This document shows positions 7,862-14,830 of a stretch of DNA of 15,240 bases, piece by piece. Source of the stretch: an uncultured Thomasclavelia sp. (GTDB lineage Bacteria; Bacillota_I; Bacilli_A; Erysipelotrichales; Coprobacillaceae). Under the pieces are notes generated by a model that saw only the letters and a list, made by a program, of their open reading frames with translations, searched no databases and had not been told where the DNA came from. Location: contig CAJUOR010000044.1 in the NCBI GenBank assembly GCA_910588165.1, positions 1 through 15,240 on the forward strand. Direction: 5' to 3'. Made by a program: the position numbers and the translations under genes. Positions within the stretch are counted from its first letter, which is position 1. Every line of letters starts with the position of its first letter.

Positions 7862-8480
7862 AACGAATAAAATTAGTGAATGTTTTTGTTTCTTGTTTTG
7901 GTAGACCGTATTTTTCTTTACCGTCATGGATACATTTCATCAAAAATGCCATATTAGAAGCAACCGTTCGCATCTGTTGCAAACCCTCTATATCTTCATT
8001 AGCTTGCCCCGGCGTTTGACCGTGAATACCATTCCAATATTGTCCGCCGGCAATTGGCATACCGCTAATTCCGAAGAATTTATTCAACTCATCATAAGTC
8101 GCCGTTAAGCCACCACGTCTAGCTGCGGCAACTGCTACACCGACTTTCATACTTTTATCAAAGGTTGTACTATAAAACAATCTAGTTAGAAAAGCTACTA
8201 AAGTAGCATTAGCGGAAGCAAAATAAACCGGTGTCCCCACAACCAATCCATCAGCTTCCTCAAATTTTTTAGCCGTTTCATTCACTAAGTCATTAAATAC
8301 ACACTGCCCTGTTGTTTTACAGCGACGGCAAGCGATACAACCACGAATATCTTTATTACCGACATTTACAATTTCAACTTCAATATCTTGGGCTTCAAAT
8401 ACTTTTTTCATTTCATTTAAAGCAATTAAAGTATTGCTGCCTTTAGGTGTCGGACTACCATTCAACATTAAAACTTTCAT
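7860..8480 (-). CDS. Iron-sulfur flavoprotein / NADPH-dependent FMN reductase family
   Basis: About 206 residues with a flavodoxin-like fold: the first strand and phosphate loop read MKVLMLNGSPTPKGSNT (residues 1-17), as usual for FMN reductase-like proteins. A compact cysteine motif follows, C48-x2-C51-x2-C54-x5-C60, matching the spacing known from iron-sulfur flavoproteins (Isf) that hold a 4Fe-4S cluster beside FMN. The GTPVYFASANAT and GVAVAAARRGG segments match FMN-site and active-site loops of the family. The protein is cytosolic and likely passes electrons between ferredoxin and a small acceptor; the acceptor is unknown. I chose ATG 8480 because it gives the family's usual N terminus. 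GTG at 8486 would add two residues and sits only four bases from GGAG, so it is a real alternative. It is the second gene of an operon, 20-26 bases after the EFR1 ferredoxin. Confidence 0.85.
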   Translation of the reverse strand: MKVLMLNGSPTPKGSNTLIALNEMKKVFEAQDIEVEIVNVGNKDIRGCIACRRCKTTGQCVFNDLVNETAKKFEEADGLVVGTPVYFASANATLVAFLTRLFYSTTFDKSMKVGVAVAAARRGGLTATYDELNKFFGISGMPIAGGQYWNGIHGQTPGQANEDIEGLQQMRTVASNMAFLMKCIHDGKEKYGLPKQETKTFTNFIR

Positions 8481-8506
8481 TTTCACATCTCTCCTTTACA
8501 TACGTT

Positions 8507-9265
8507 TTACTGATGATTAGATTGCACTATCTCTTTTAATGAAATCTTAGGGTGACGATATCTTGCCTGGGGATTTTTATCTCTGTCTAAATCAATCGCC
8601 TTAAATGGACAATTTTGAACACAAGCTAAGCAAAAGTCACAAGTTTTACTCAAGCGCCTTGCCTTGCCATCAACAACTTTAATATTTCCTATCGGACATA
8701 CTTGTTCACAGATTTTACAGCCATTGCACCTATCTGTCATCGTAATGGCTTCGCCATTATTGGTTTCAGGGTGCTCTTGATTTCTTTGACAGACAATCTC
8801 ATATAATTTTGCACCTGTTTCAGTAGGTTGCTTAATAAACTGCTTTCTTGCCTGTAAATCTTTTATAATCTCTTGAAGCTGTTCGTCAATTTTCTTATCT
8901 ACCGCCATTTCTTCTTCCATATCAAAAGATGGCAAATAATTATCAACCATTTTAATTGTATGAGCATAATGGACTTTAATGCCTTGTTTTTGACAAAAAC
9001 TTTCAGACCAGACTGCACCTACACTATCTTCTTTGCCATAAGTTAAAACCAAATAGAAATAATCGGTTTCAAAATGGGCTGTTTCAATAAATTTTCTGAC
9101 TGTTTTTGGTAATTCACCTACATAGATAGGTGCCACAAGTCCGATTCTTTCAGCCTTATAATTAAGCTGTTCCTTTTTCAACTCTTGTGGTATGCTATAG
9201 ATTTCTTTATCAATTTGCTTAGCAATATATAGACTATTTCCCGTCGCTGTGTAATAAAATAACAC
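8507..9265 (-). CDS. EFR1-family flavodoxin-ferredoxin fusion protein
   Basis: A 252-residue cytosolic protein. The N-terminal half is flavodoxin-like, with the FMN phosphate loop YYTATGNS at residues 4-11 and a VAPIYVGELP loop at 45-53. The C-terminal part is a two-cluster ferredoxin: C180-x2-C183-x2-C186-x3-C190-P and C209-x2-C212-x2-C215-x3-C219-P, each typical of a 4Fe-4S site. This order is that of the EFR1 (flavodoxin/ferrodoxin) family common in anaerobic Firmicutes, which is presumed to move electrons between flavin and Fe-S partners. Translation starts at GTG 9265, six bases after a strong GAGGAGGG site; no ATG is better placed. It is the first gene of an operon with the iron-sulfur flavoprotein. 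Its upstream region carries palindromes that may bind a redox or MarR-type regulator. Confidence 0.85.
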   Translation of the reverse strand: MLFYYTATGNSLYIAKQIDKEIYSIPQELKKEQLNYKAERIGLVAPIYVGELPKTVRKFIETAHFETDYFYLVLTYGKEDSVGAVWSESFCQKQGIKVHYAHTIKMVDNYLPSFDMEEEMAVDKKIDEQLQEIIKDLQARKQFIKQPTETGAKLYEIVCQRNQEHPETNNGEAITMTDRCNGCKICEQVCPIGNIKVVDGKARRLSKTCDFCLACVQNCPFKAIDLDRDKNPQARYRHPKISLKEIVQSNHQ

Positions 9266-9313
9266 CGTTATCCCTCCTCACAAAATATTTTAGAGTATTT
9301 TTAACTAAAAGTA

Positions 9314-9352
9314 CAATATGAATATTGCAATCTGTTATAACTTATTCGAATA
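9314..9352. promoter_or_regulatory. Two palindromes upstream of the redox operon
   Basis: CAATAT-GA-ATATTG (9314-9327) and the perfect 10-bp palindrome TATTCGAATA (9343-9352) lie 49-87 bases upstream of the EFR1 start. A weak promoter, TTGTAC to TAAAAT, can be drawn downstream of them. They are plausible operators for a dimeric regulator; no regulator gene is adjacent. Confidence 0.35.
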
Positions 9353-9410
9353 GTCAAATGATTAAGTGTTTAAAAGTAAAGGGCTTACTTAAAACTATTT
9401 TGACTTAGTA

Positions 9411-9443
9411 TAAAAATAGAGAACTCTGAAATATGTTCTCTAT
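9411..9443 (-). terminator. Terminator of the formate/nitrite channel gene
   Basis: On the minus strand a perfect 9-bp stem (9443-9435 with 9424-9416) with a 10-base loop is followed by TTTTTA. It lies 13 bases after the stop codon. Confidence 0.75.
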
Positions 9444-9455
9444 AAAGCGTATTTT

Positions 9456-10268
9456 TTATTTTTGACGAACAATATTAATCATCACACCAATCATGATTCC
9501 GCCAATAATATTACCAATCGTTACTAAAGTTAAATTCCATAAAATACCTTGGGTAGAAAGCTGTCCAATCTCACCATACAATTCATTAGCCTTTGCGATA
9601 TAAGAAGGATTGAAAGAAGCAAATAACCCGGCTGTTAAATAATACATATTAGCGACACAGTGTTCAAAGCCGGAAGTCACAAAAGCCAGAATCGAAAAGA
9701 AAATCGCAAAGATTTTACCTACCACCGTTAAGGCTGAAGTTGACATGAGAACCGCAACACAGACAATAATATTGCACAGAATTCCTGAAGCAATTGCTCC
9801 GACAAATGATATTTGACACTTAGAAACAGCAATTTTTAAGGTATATGCCCCTAACGCTCCCCCGGAATAGTTCCATTGTCCAGAAAAACTGACTAACCCG
9901 CTTACAAGTAACGCCCCTACAAAGTTAGCGATGAATATGTACGCCAAAAGGGACAACATTTTAGAAAAACGAACCTTATGCGCTAAAACCCCCATAAACA
10001 ATAAACAGTCTCCTGTAAATAATTCTCCGCCTAAAAGCACAATCATCATTAAGCCAACCGGGAAAACCATTCCCGAAATCAATCTAGCTAACCCAACATC
10101 TATTATACCATGGCTTGCAACGCTACTCGCTTGTGCTCCTAAGGCAATAAAAGCCCCTGCCATAATACCTAGGAAAAAAACTTTTTTTCTTGAATAGTCT
10201 AATTTACTTACGCTATTAGCAACATATGTTTCAAAGACTTCCTTTGGATTTAATACTTCTTTATTCAT
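9456..10268 (-). CDS. Formate/nitrite transporter (FNT) family channel
   Basis: A 270-residue integral membrane protein with six hydrophobic spans, as in the FocA/NirC family, whose members form pentamers that conduct formate, nitrite, hydrosulfide or lactate-like anions. Family motifs are present: GGELFTGD at 80-87 (the omega-loop region), the conserved lysine K150 before the SGILCN span, and GFEHCVANMYY at 200-210 with the pore histidine H203. The sequence does not decide between formate and nitrite. No pyruvate-formate lyase or nitrite reductase lies in the window, so context gives no answer; the neighbouring Fe-S/flavin proteins are consistent with anaerobic metabolism. ATG 10268 has GGGGAGG seven bases upstream. 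The gene is a single unit with its own promoter and terminator. Confidence 0.9.
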   Translation of the reverse strand: MNKEVLNPKEVFETYVANSVSKLDYSRKKVFFLGIMAGAFIALGAQASSVASHGIIDVGLARLISGMVFPVGLMMIVLLGGELFTGDCLLFMGVLAHKVRFSKMLSLLAYIFIANFVGALLVSGLVSFSGQWNYSGGALGAYTLKIAVSKCQISFVGAIASGILCNIIVCVAVLMSTSALTVVGKIFAIFFSILAFVTSGFEHCVANMYYLTAGLFASFNPSYIAKANELYGEIGQLSTQGILWNLTLVTIGNIIGGIMIGVMINIVRQK

Positions 10269-10294
10269 ATTTATGCCTCCCCTAATCGACCTCT

Positions 10295-10323
10295 ATTTTA
10301 TGAAAAGAAGTGATACTTGTCAA
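10295..10323 (-). promoter_or_regulatory. Strong sigma-A promoter of the FNT gene
   Basis: On the minus strand a perfect TTGACA (10323-10318) lies 17 bp from TAAAAT (10300-10295). The predicted start gives a short leader of about 20 bases containing the GGGGAGG site. The -35 box directly follows the T-run of the preceding terminator. Confidence 0.85.
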
Positions 10324-10324
10324 T

Positions 10325-10395
10325 AAAAAAACGCCTATATGATAGTGCTCTTTCAAAGTTACATAACTCTAAAGAGTACTTCTTACAGACGTTTT
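10325..10395 (-). terminator. Long terminator hairpin after the small helical protein gene
   Basis: On the minus strand AAAACGTCT (10395-10387) pairs with AGGCGTTTT (10336-10328), and a second helix AGTACTCTTT / AAAGAGCACT (one mismatch) lies inside. A run of T closes it. The structure spans about 70 bases, longer than a typical terminator, and its arm overlaps the upstream stop codon by two bases. Confidence 0.7.
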
Positions 10396-10816
10396 AAAGA
10401 AAAGATTTTAAGGCATCAATATGGGTTTGTTCCAACTCTAAAATATCATCAATAAACTTTGCAACATCATCTTGAAAAGTATAATCATTTTTAATCCGAT
10501 TCAAATCAATCATCAACATATTACTGCCTTGAATCAGCATTTCGGCAATATGATTATCACTATCGTCTAACAGTGTTTTCATCTTAATCATTGATTTTAA
10601 GAACACTGTTTCTAAAACATTGCCATTGGGATTGTCGTTAAGACCACACGCTAAATTTTGAGCTTGTTCAAAGACTTGTTGATAATCATTTTTCTGTTTT
10701 TCAACTGTAGCTCGCATCGTTTCATTTTCAATACTTGACAAAATAGCATCAATGGATTGAATCCCCATCTCTAAACCTTTTGCGATTTCATCTAAAATCA
10801 CCTTATTTTGATTCAT
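10394..10816 (-). CDS. Small helical-bundle protein of unknown function
   Basis: About 140 residues, almost wholly helical and acidic, with no signal peptide or membrane span. The pattern suggests a four-helix bundle: helices at about 1-27 (NKVILDEIAKGLEMGIQSIDAIL), 29-56, 70-107 (LKSMIKMKTLLDDSDNHIAEMLIQGSNM), and 115-140. The HIAEMLIQGSNM segment and overall arrangement resemble proteins annotated only as hypothetical in Firmicutes. A ferritin-like fold is possible, but I see no complete pair of E-x2-H di-iron ligands, so no metal function is claimed. ATG 10816 was chosen because GGTGAT, complementary to the 16S 3' end, lies four bases upstream; the longer TTG (10828) and GTG (10825) starts would swallow that site. 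It is a single-gene unit between two terminators. Confidence 0.75.
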   Translation of the reverse strand: MNQNKVILDEIAKGLEMGIQSIDAILSSIENETMRATVEKQKNDYQQVFEQAQNLACGLNDNPNGNVLETVFLKSMIKMKTLLDDSDNHIAEMLIQGSNMLMIDLNRIKNDYTFQDDVAKFIDDILELEQTHIDALKSFL

Positions 10817-10879
10817 TTTTATCACCAATATAAGTTTGTTCGCTTTTAAAAACTTTAAACAATAAAGTTAAATATTTAT

Positions 10880-10893
10880 ATTTCCTGGGAAAT
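10880..10893. promoter_or_regulatory. Palindrome upstream of the helical protein gene
   Basis: ATTTCC-TG-GGAAAT is a 14-base inverted repeat 64-77 bases upstream of the start codon, with another GGAAAT half-site at 10897-10902. The position fits an operator; no clear -35/-10 pair could be assigned nearby. Confidence 0.3.
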
Positions 10894-10898
10894 TATGG

Positions 10899-10927
10899 AA
10901 ATAAAAGTCGAAGCCTATGCCTCGACT
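10899..10927 (-). terminator. Terminator of the metallophosphatase gene
   Basis: On the minus strand a 9-bp stem (AGTCGAGGC / GGCTTCGACT side, one wobble) with a 4-base loop is followed by TTTTATTT. The upstream arm shares two bases with the TAG stop. Confidence 0.7.
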
Positions 10928-12050
10928 AGTGTTGAATAATCTTTTTTAAGCGGTCCGCCTTAATCCAACCAACCTTACCCTCTTTCATAACATAAGCATA
11001 TTTACCGTAAATTTCAACCAAAGAAACACGGTCGCCTTCTTGAACATCAATCATGTTTGAAACATAATCGTCTTTACAGAAATAGTTACCATCTTTTTCA
11101 TAAATAAACTCATTTTTAATATAAACAAGCTCTTTTGTAGCTAACTTACGACACCATGAGAAAGAAGTCCCGACTTGTAAAACCTCGATTTCTGTATTAG
11201 GCCAAGCTACTTTAACAATACTTTCAAATTTTGGATAACTTCTAAATAAAATTTCGCATTTCACAAACTCATCGACATGATGCTGGAAATATAAATAACC
11301 GTCATCTTCTTTTTTGACAATTAAAGCATTTAACTGACAAATATTCTTAACCCCCATACCGCCATCAATCGAAATAATACGTTGACGATGAGAAATTAAA
11401 ATAGAGTTATCGATGGATATATCTGAATAGTTGCTACAAGGTAAATGTCCGCAAACAACATACTTATCTTTAGCACAATGCCCGTTTGTCATAAAGTATT
11501 GCTGTTCCAACATACTTGATAAACTAGAGTTTTCCCAGTCCTCACGATTCTCAATTCCCGCATGAACAAAAATAAACTGATCAAAGACAACAGCTGTATC
11601 TAAAGATTGCAATATTTCGATTTCCTTAGCTAAGTAATTTCTTAATTTCAACTGAACTTCCAAAGGTGTTGTCGTTTTCAAATTAAGATTTAAAGCCTCA
11701 GCACTATCTTTTAAAAGACTTCCCCAAGTGCTAAAAGTCAAATAGTGAACTAATCCCTCCGCCTTATCTTCATCTAGCAACATTTCTAGCACAGCAGCTT
11801 CACAATTGCCCATCAAGACAAATGTACGCTCACGCTTTTTTAAATCCCGTATTCTATAGAGCATCTCTAAGCTAGAAGGCCCTTTTTCAATAAAGTCACC
11901 GAGAATGACAAGGTAATCTTCATCTTTTAAATTAACTTGATGAAGCAACTGATTGAACGCTTCTTTGTGTGCATGAATATCACTCACCGCAATTAAACGA
12001 TAATCTCCAACTTTTTCATCCACATGAACTACTCTTTTTTCTATCAACAT
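10926..12050 (-). CDS. PPP-like metallophosphatase with C-terminal SH3-like repeats
   Basis: A 374-residue cytosolic protein. The calcineurin-like phosphoesterase core occupies about 1-255 and shows the metal-binding series D24-x-H26 (SDIHAH), GD52FIEKG, GN82CE, H163 (FVHAG) and H202 (VCGHLP), then SIDGG as in PPP-type Ser/Thr phosphatases and Ap4A hydrolases. The usual GNHE reads GNCE: the asparagine metal ligand is kept, while the catalytic histidine position is Cys, as in the GNCD motif of some YfcE/MJ0936-type relatives. The C-terminal third carries two SH3-like segments, about 284-318 and 336-370 (EGDRVSLVEIYGKYAYV ... GWIKADRL). Bacterial SH3b domains are mostly extracytoplasmic, yet no signal peptide or membrane span is present. 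The substrate (phosphoprotein, dinucleotide or other) is unknown. ATG 12050 has GGGGG eight bases upstream; the gene is a single unit. Confidence 0.8.
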   Translation of the reverse strand: MLIEKRVVHVDEKVGDYRLIAVSDIHAHKEAFNQLLHQVNLKDEDYLVILGDFIEKGPSSLEMLYRIRDLKKRERTFVLMGNCEAAVLEMLLDEDKAEGLVHYLTFSTWGSLLKDSAEALNLNLKTTTPLEVQLKLRNYLAKEIEILQSLDTAVVFDQFIFVHAGIENREDWENSSLSSMLEQQYFMTNGHCAKDKYVVCGHLPCSNYSDISIDNSILISHRQRIISIDGGMGVKNICQLNALIVKKEDDGYLYFQHHVDEFVKCEILFRSYPKFESIVKVAWPNTEIEVLQVGTSFSWCRKLATKELVYIKNEFIYEKDGNYFCKDDYVSNMIDVQEGDRVSLVEIYGKYAYVMKEGKVGWIKADRLKKIIQH

Positions 12051-12080
12051 GCAAACTGCCCCCTTCTAACCTCTTGTATG

Positions 12081-12109
12081 ATTATACAATATACGTTTTG
12101 AATATACAA
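12081..12109 (-). promoter_or_regulatory. Promoter of the metallophosphatase gene with overlapping palindrome
   Basis: On the minus strand TTGTAT (12109-12104) and a perfect TATAAT (12086-12081) are 17 bp apart. The inverted repeat TTGTAT-4-ATACAA (12074-12089) covers the -10 box, and CTTGTAT/ATACAAG arms at 12073-12079 and 12104-12110 bracket the whole promoter. This arrangement would suit repressor binding. Confidence 0.65.
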
Positions 12110-12144
12110 GTAGAACAAAGACTTTTTAGCACCTCTCCATCAAG

Positions 12145-12192
12145 ATTTTCTTAGGAAAATGGCTAGTCTGCTTGCAAAGTTTTCCAAGGACT
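12145..12192 (+). promoter_or_regulatory. Two small hairpins in the ABC-F leader
   Basis: ATTTTC-TTAG-GAAAAT (12145-12160) and AGTC+CTTG / CAAG+GACT (12165-12192, 2-base bulge) lie just upstream of the ribosome site. Leader attenuation is known for several ABC-F genes, but no leader peptide is evident here, so the role is speculative. No convincing promoter was found for the gene. Confidence 0.3.
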
Positions 12193-12216
12193 GATAAGAT
12201 AATAGTGGTGATGAAT

Positions 12217-14088
12217 ATGATACTATCCGTTTCACAATTGGCAAAAAATTTTGGAACAACGCCAATTTTAAAAAATATTACTTTTAAACTTGAGGACAAA
12301 GAAAAAATGGCCATTATCGGTGTGAATGGCGCCGGTAAAACCACGCTTTTCAAATTACTGTGCAATGAACTGATTGCAGATAGCGGTACTATTAACTGGA
12401 CTAGAAATGCCGAAATCGGTTACTTAAGTCAGCATATCGACTTAGATGAAACGCAAACGATTTTAGAATGTGCAACTCATGTCTTTGATGATATTATTGC
12501 CTTAGAAGCAACCATTCATGAGCTTGAAGCTAAAATGTCCGATAACACCCAAAACCTAAATGCCATTATGGCTAGATACGATCAACTCATGCATACCTTC
12601 CAAGAATCTGAAGGTTATAGTTATAATAGCCGTATTCAAGGTGTTTTAAAAGGCTTGGGCTTTGAAGAAAAAGAATGGTCTAAAAAGATTGCTTTACTAT
12701 CAGGTGGGGAAAAAACAAGGCTCTCTTTGGCAAGGTTATTGCTTAAAGAACCCGATTTGCTTTTACTAGACGAGCCAACCAACCATCTTGATATTCAGGC
12801 TTTAACTTGGTTAGAGGGCTATTTGAAAAACTATCGCAAAGCTGTCTTAATTATTAGCCATGACCGTTATTTTATCGACCAAGTCGTTTCCTCAATCTTA
12901 GAGATTGAAAACGGTCGTTCAACCTTATATAAAGGCAACTATCAACAATATGCTTCTGCCAAAGCCACTAACCGCAGCATTGAATTAAAACACTATATCG
13001 ATCAACAAAAAATTATCAAAAAACAAGAAGAAAGCATTGCCTTACTAAAGTCTTTTAATCGGGAAAAACAAATTCGCCGAGCTGAAAGCAAGGAGAAACA
13101 ACTGGCTAAAATGGAAAAGCTCGACCGTCCCGAAGCCTTACCACAACAGATTCGCATTCAATTTTCTCCACGTAAAGACAGCGGTTTTGAAGTGTTACGA
13201 GTTAAGGATTTAGCCAAGTCTTTTAATCAACCGCTCTTTAGTGACTTAACTTTTGATGTTAAGAAAAAAGACCGTATGGCGATTATCGGTCCAAACGGAA
13301 CCGGGAAAACAACTTTTTTCAAAATTTTATTAGGACAAATGAGTCAAGATGCAGGAACGATTCAATTAGGCAGTCGGGTCGAAGTCGCTTATTACGATCA
13401 GGAACATAGCTCTTTAGATTTATCTAAAACTATTTTTGATGATGTTCATGATAGCTACCCACAATTGACAAATTTCGAGATTCGCCAAGCTCTCGCTGCT
13501 TTCCAATTTAAAGGCGAAGATGTGTTCAAGGAAATCAATGTCCTTTCAGGTGGCGAAAAAGGCCGTGTAGTTTTATGTAAACTGCTTTTAAAACAAGCCA
13601 ATTTCCTCATTCTTGACGAACCGACCAACCACTTAGACATTCAATCTAAAGAGGTTTTAGAAGATGCTTTAGACGGCTTTGAAGGGACGATTTTATTTAT
13701 TTCCCACGACCGTTACTTCATCAATAAAATTGCCAATAAAATTTTAGACTTTGATCCAAAGCATTTTAAATTGATTGAAGGTAATTATGATGATTATATG
13801 CAGCTTCAAGAAAACAAAGTTACACTTCTAAAAGAAATTAAGTCTACCTCATCTACCCGTGAAGACATGATGAAAAAAAGAAGAATTGAAAGTGATATTA
13901 AAAAAATCGAAACAGTCATCAACGATTTAGAAAAAGAAATCGCTATCCTGAAAGCCCGATTAGAAAGTGATGAAATCGTTAACGACTATGAGAAATATAA
14001 TGAGCTTACCGCTCAAATTGAAGCCCTTGAAATTAAACTTGAAAGTAAAATGGAAGAATGGGAAGCAAGAAGTCTTGACTTAGCATAG
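12217..14088 (+). CDS. ABC-F family ribosome-associated ATPase, YdiF-like
   Basis: A 623-residue soluble protein with two ATP-binding cassettes and no membrane span, the ABC-F layout. Domain 1 has Walker A GVNGAGKT (35-42), signature LSGGEK (from 161) and Walker B ending in D185-E186. Domain 2 has GPNGTGKT (358-365), LSGGEK (from 443) and D467-E468. The interdomain linker is charged and helical, as for the segment that reaches toward the ribosomal P-site tRNA, and the C terminus (about 560-620) is a coiled coil as in YdiF/Uup-type members. The family acts on the ribosome, helping translation of difficult sequences or protecting against antibiotics; the sequence does not tell which. ATG 12217 was chosen because GGTGAT lies four bases upstream and it yields the usual MILSVSQLAKNFG start. 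The longer frame from TTG 12172 would add 15 untypical residues. Confidence 0.9.
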   Translation: MILSVSQLAKNFGTTPILKNITFKLEDKEKMAIIGVNGAGKTTLFKLLCNELIADSGTINWTRNAEIGYLSQHIDLDETQTILECATHVFDDIIALEATIHELEAKMSDNTQNLNAIMARYDQLMHTFQESEGYSYNSRIQGVLKGLGFEEKEWSKKIALLSGGEKTRLSLARLLLKEPDLLLLDEPTNHLDIQALTWLEGYLKNYRKAVLIISHDRYFIDQVVSSILEIENGRSTLYKGNYQQYASAKATNRSIELKHYIDQQKIIKKQEESIALLKSFNREKQIRRAESKEKQLAKMEKLDRPEALPQQIRIQFSPRKDSGFEVLRVKDLAKSFNQPLFSDLTFDVKKKDRMAIIGPNGTGKTTFFKILLGQMSQDAGTIQLGSRVEVAYYDQEHSSLDLSKTIFDDVHDSYPQLTNFEIRQALAAFQFKGEDVFKEINVLSGGEKGRVVLCKLLLKQANFLILDEPTNHLDIQSKEVLEDALDGFEGTILFISHDRYFINKIANKILDFDPKHFKLIEGNYDDYMQLQENKVTLLKEIKSTSSTREDMMKKRRIESDIKKIETVINDLEKEIAILKARLESDEIVNDYEKYNELTAQIEALEIKLESKMEEWEARSLDLA

Positions 14089-14100
14089 TCAAGACTTCTT
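14067..14100 (+). terminator. Hairpin spanning the end of the ABC-F gene
   Basis: A perfect 14-bp stem (14067-14080 with 14087-14100) and 6-base loop cover the last seven codons including the stop. The T-run after it is weak (the arm ends CTTCTT, then TGATG), so termination strength is uncertain. Confidence 0.55.
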
Positions 14101-14196
14101 TGATGACTAATTAACAATAACACATCCACTAATAAAAAAGGAATTTTGCCATTATAATCGCTTGTGTATTTTTACCATATGAACTTAAATACATAA

Positions 14197-14823
14197 TTAT
14201 TGCAGTAAAAAAGTATTGATTATTTCACCTAATTTATTTGGATTATCCTTGTTTATCTCATGTCCTGCATTTGCCACAACCAAAAATTCAGAGGTTGTTA
14301 TTTTCTCTTTTAGTTGTACAGAGGCAGAGTAATTAGCCTTATCTTTCTTGCCACACAAAATTAGCGTCCTACAATGAATATCTTTCAAATTATCCGTGAA
14401 ATCAAGGGCAATCATAGAATTACAAAGACTAATAATATCTTTTTTTGAAGCTCCCATTTTTCTAAATACAGTATTCGGTAAAAAACGGAATACCATATTT
14501 TGAAATTTTAATAAATTTTTAGGCATAGAAGATTGTGTCCCAATCAAAATCAAAGACTTAACTTTATCGCTATGCTCTATTGCATACTGTAAAGCAAGAA
14601 TTCCACCTAACGAAAGCCCACATAAAGCAAAAGGTTCATCAAATTGACACAATAACTTCTTAAGCCCTTGATATAAATTAGCGTAACAAAATTCTGTTCC
14701 ATCTAGCCATTCAAACAAATCAGGGCAGGAAACGTCAAAATTTTCATCAAGATTTTTTACTGTATCGATCCAATCTGACGGAGTTTGCCCCAAACCATGC
14801 AAAAAATACATTTCATAAGTCAT
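14197..14823 (-). CDS. Alpha/beta hydrolase
   Basis: A 208-residue cytosolic serine hydrolase. The oxyanion-hole motif HGLGQ is at 9-13, the nucleophile elbow GLSLGG holds S71, the acid is probably D161 in CGKKDKAN, and the base is H188 in NAGHEIN, so the triad looks complete. The length is somewhat short for the fold, with a small cap region (about 98-135) rich in basic and hydrophobic residues. The substrate cannot be predicted: esterases, thioesterases and C-C bond hydrolases share these motifs. The start at 14823 follows GAGGAGGG almost directly, an unusually short gap; Met5 at 14811 would be too far. The ribosome site overlaps the end of the membrane-protein gene upstream (7 bases apart), so the two are likely translationally coupled. 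Confidence 0.8.
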   Translation of the reverse strand: MTYEMYFLHGLGQTPSDWIDTVKNLDENFDVSCPDLFEWLDGTEFCYANLYQGLKKLLCQFDEPFALCGLSLGGILALQYAIEHSDKVKSLILIGTQSSMPKNLLKFQNMVFRFLPNTVFRKMGASKKDIISLCNSMIALDFTDNLKDIHCRTLILCGKKDKANYSASVQLKEKITTSEFLVVANAGHEINKDNPNKLGEIINTFLLQ

Positions 14824-14830
14824 ACCCTCC

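Noticed and set aside
7926..10197. Plus-strand frames at 7926-8108 and 9931-10197
   Set aside because: Antisense shadows of the flavoprotein and FNT genes without initiation signals.
12172..12216. TTG 12172 as the ABC-F start
   Set aside because: No ribosome site, falls inside the leader hairpin, and adds residues not seen in the family; ATG 12217 is better supported.
12126..12365. Minus-strand 79-codon frame over the ABC-F start
   Set aside because: Antisense to the Walker A region of a clear ABC-F gene, with no ribosome site or homology.
14170..14196. TGTATTT / AAATACA inverted pair downstream of the hydrolase as its terminator
   Set aside because: The pair (about 14165-14193) has a large loop and no T-run on either strand, so no terminator was called for the hydrolase.
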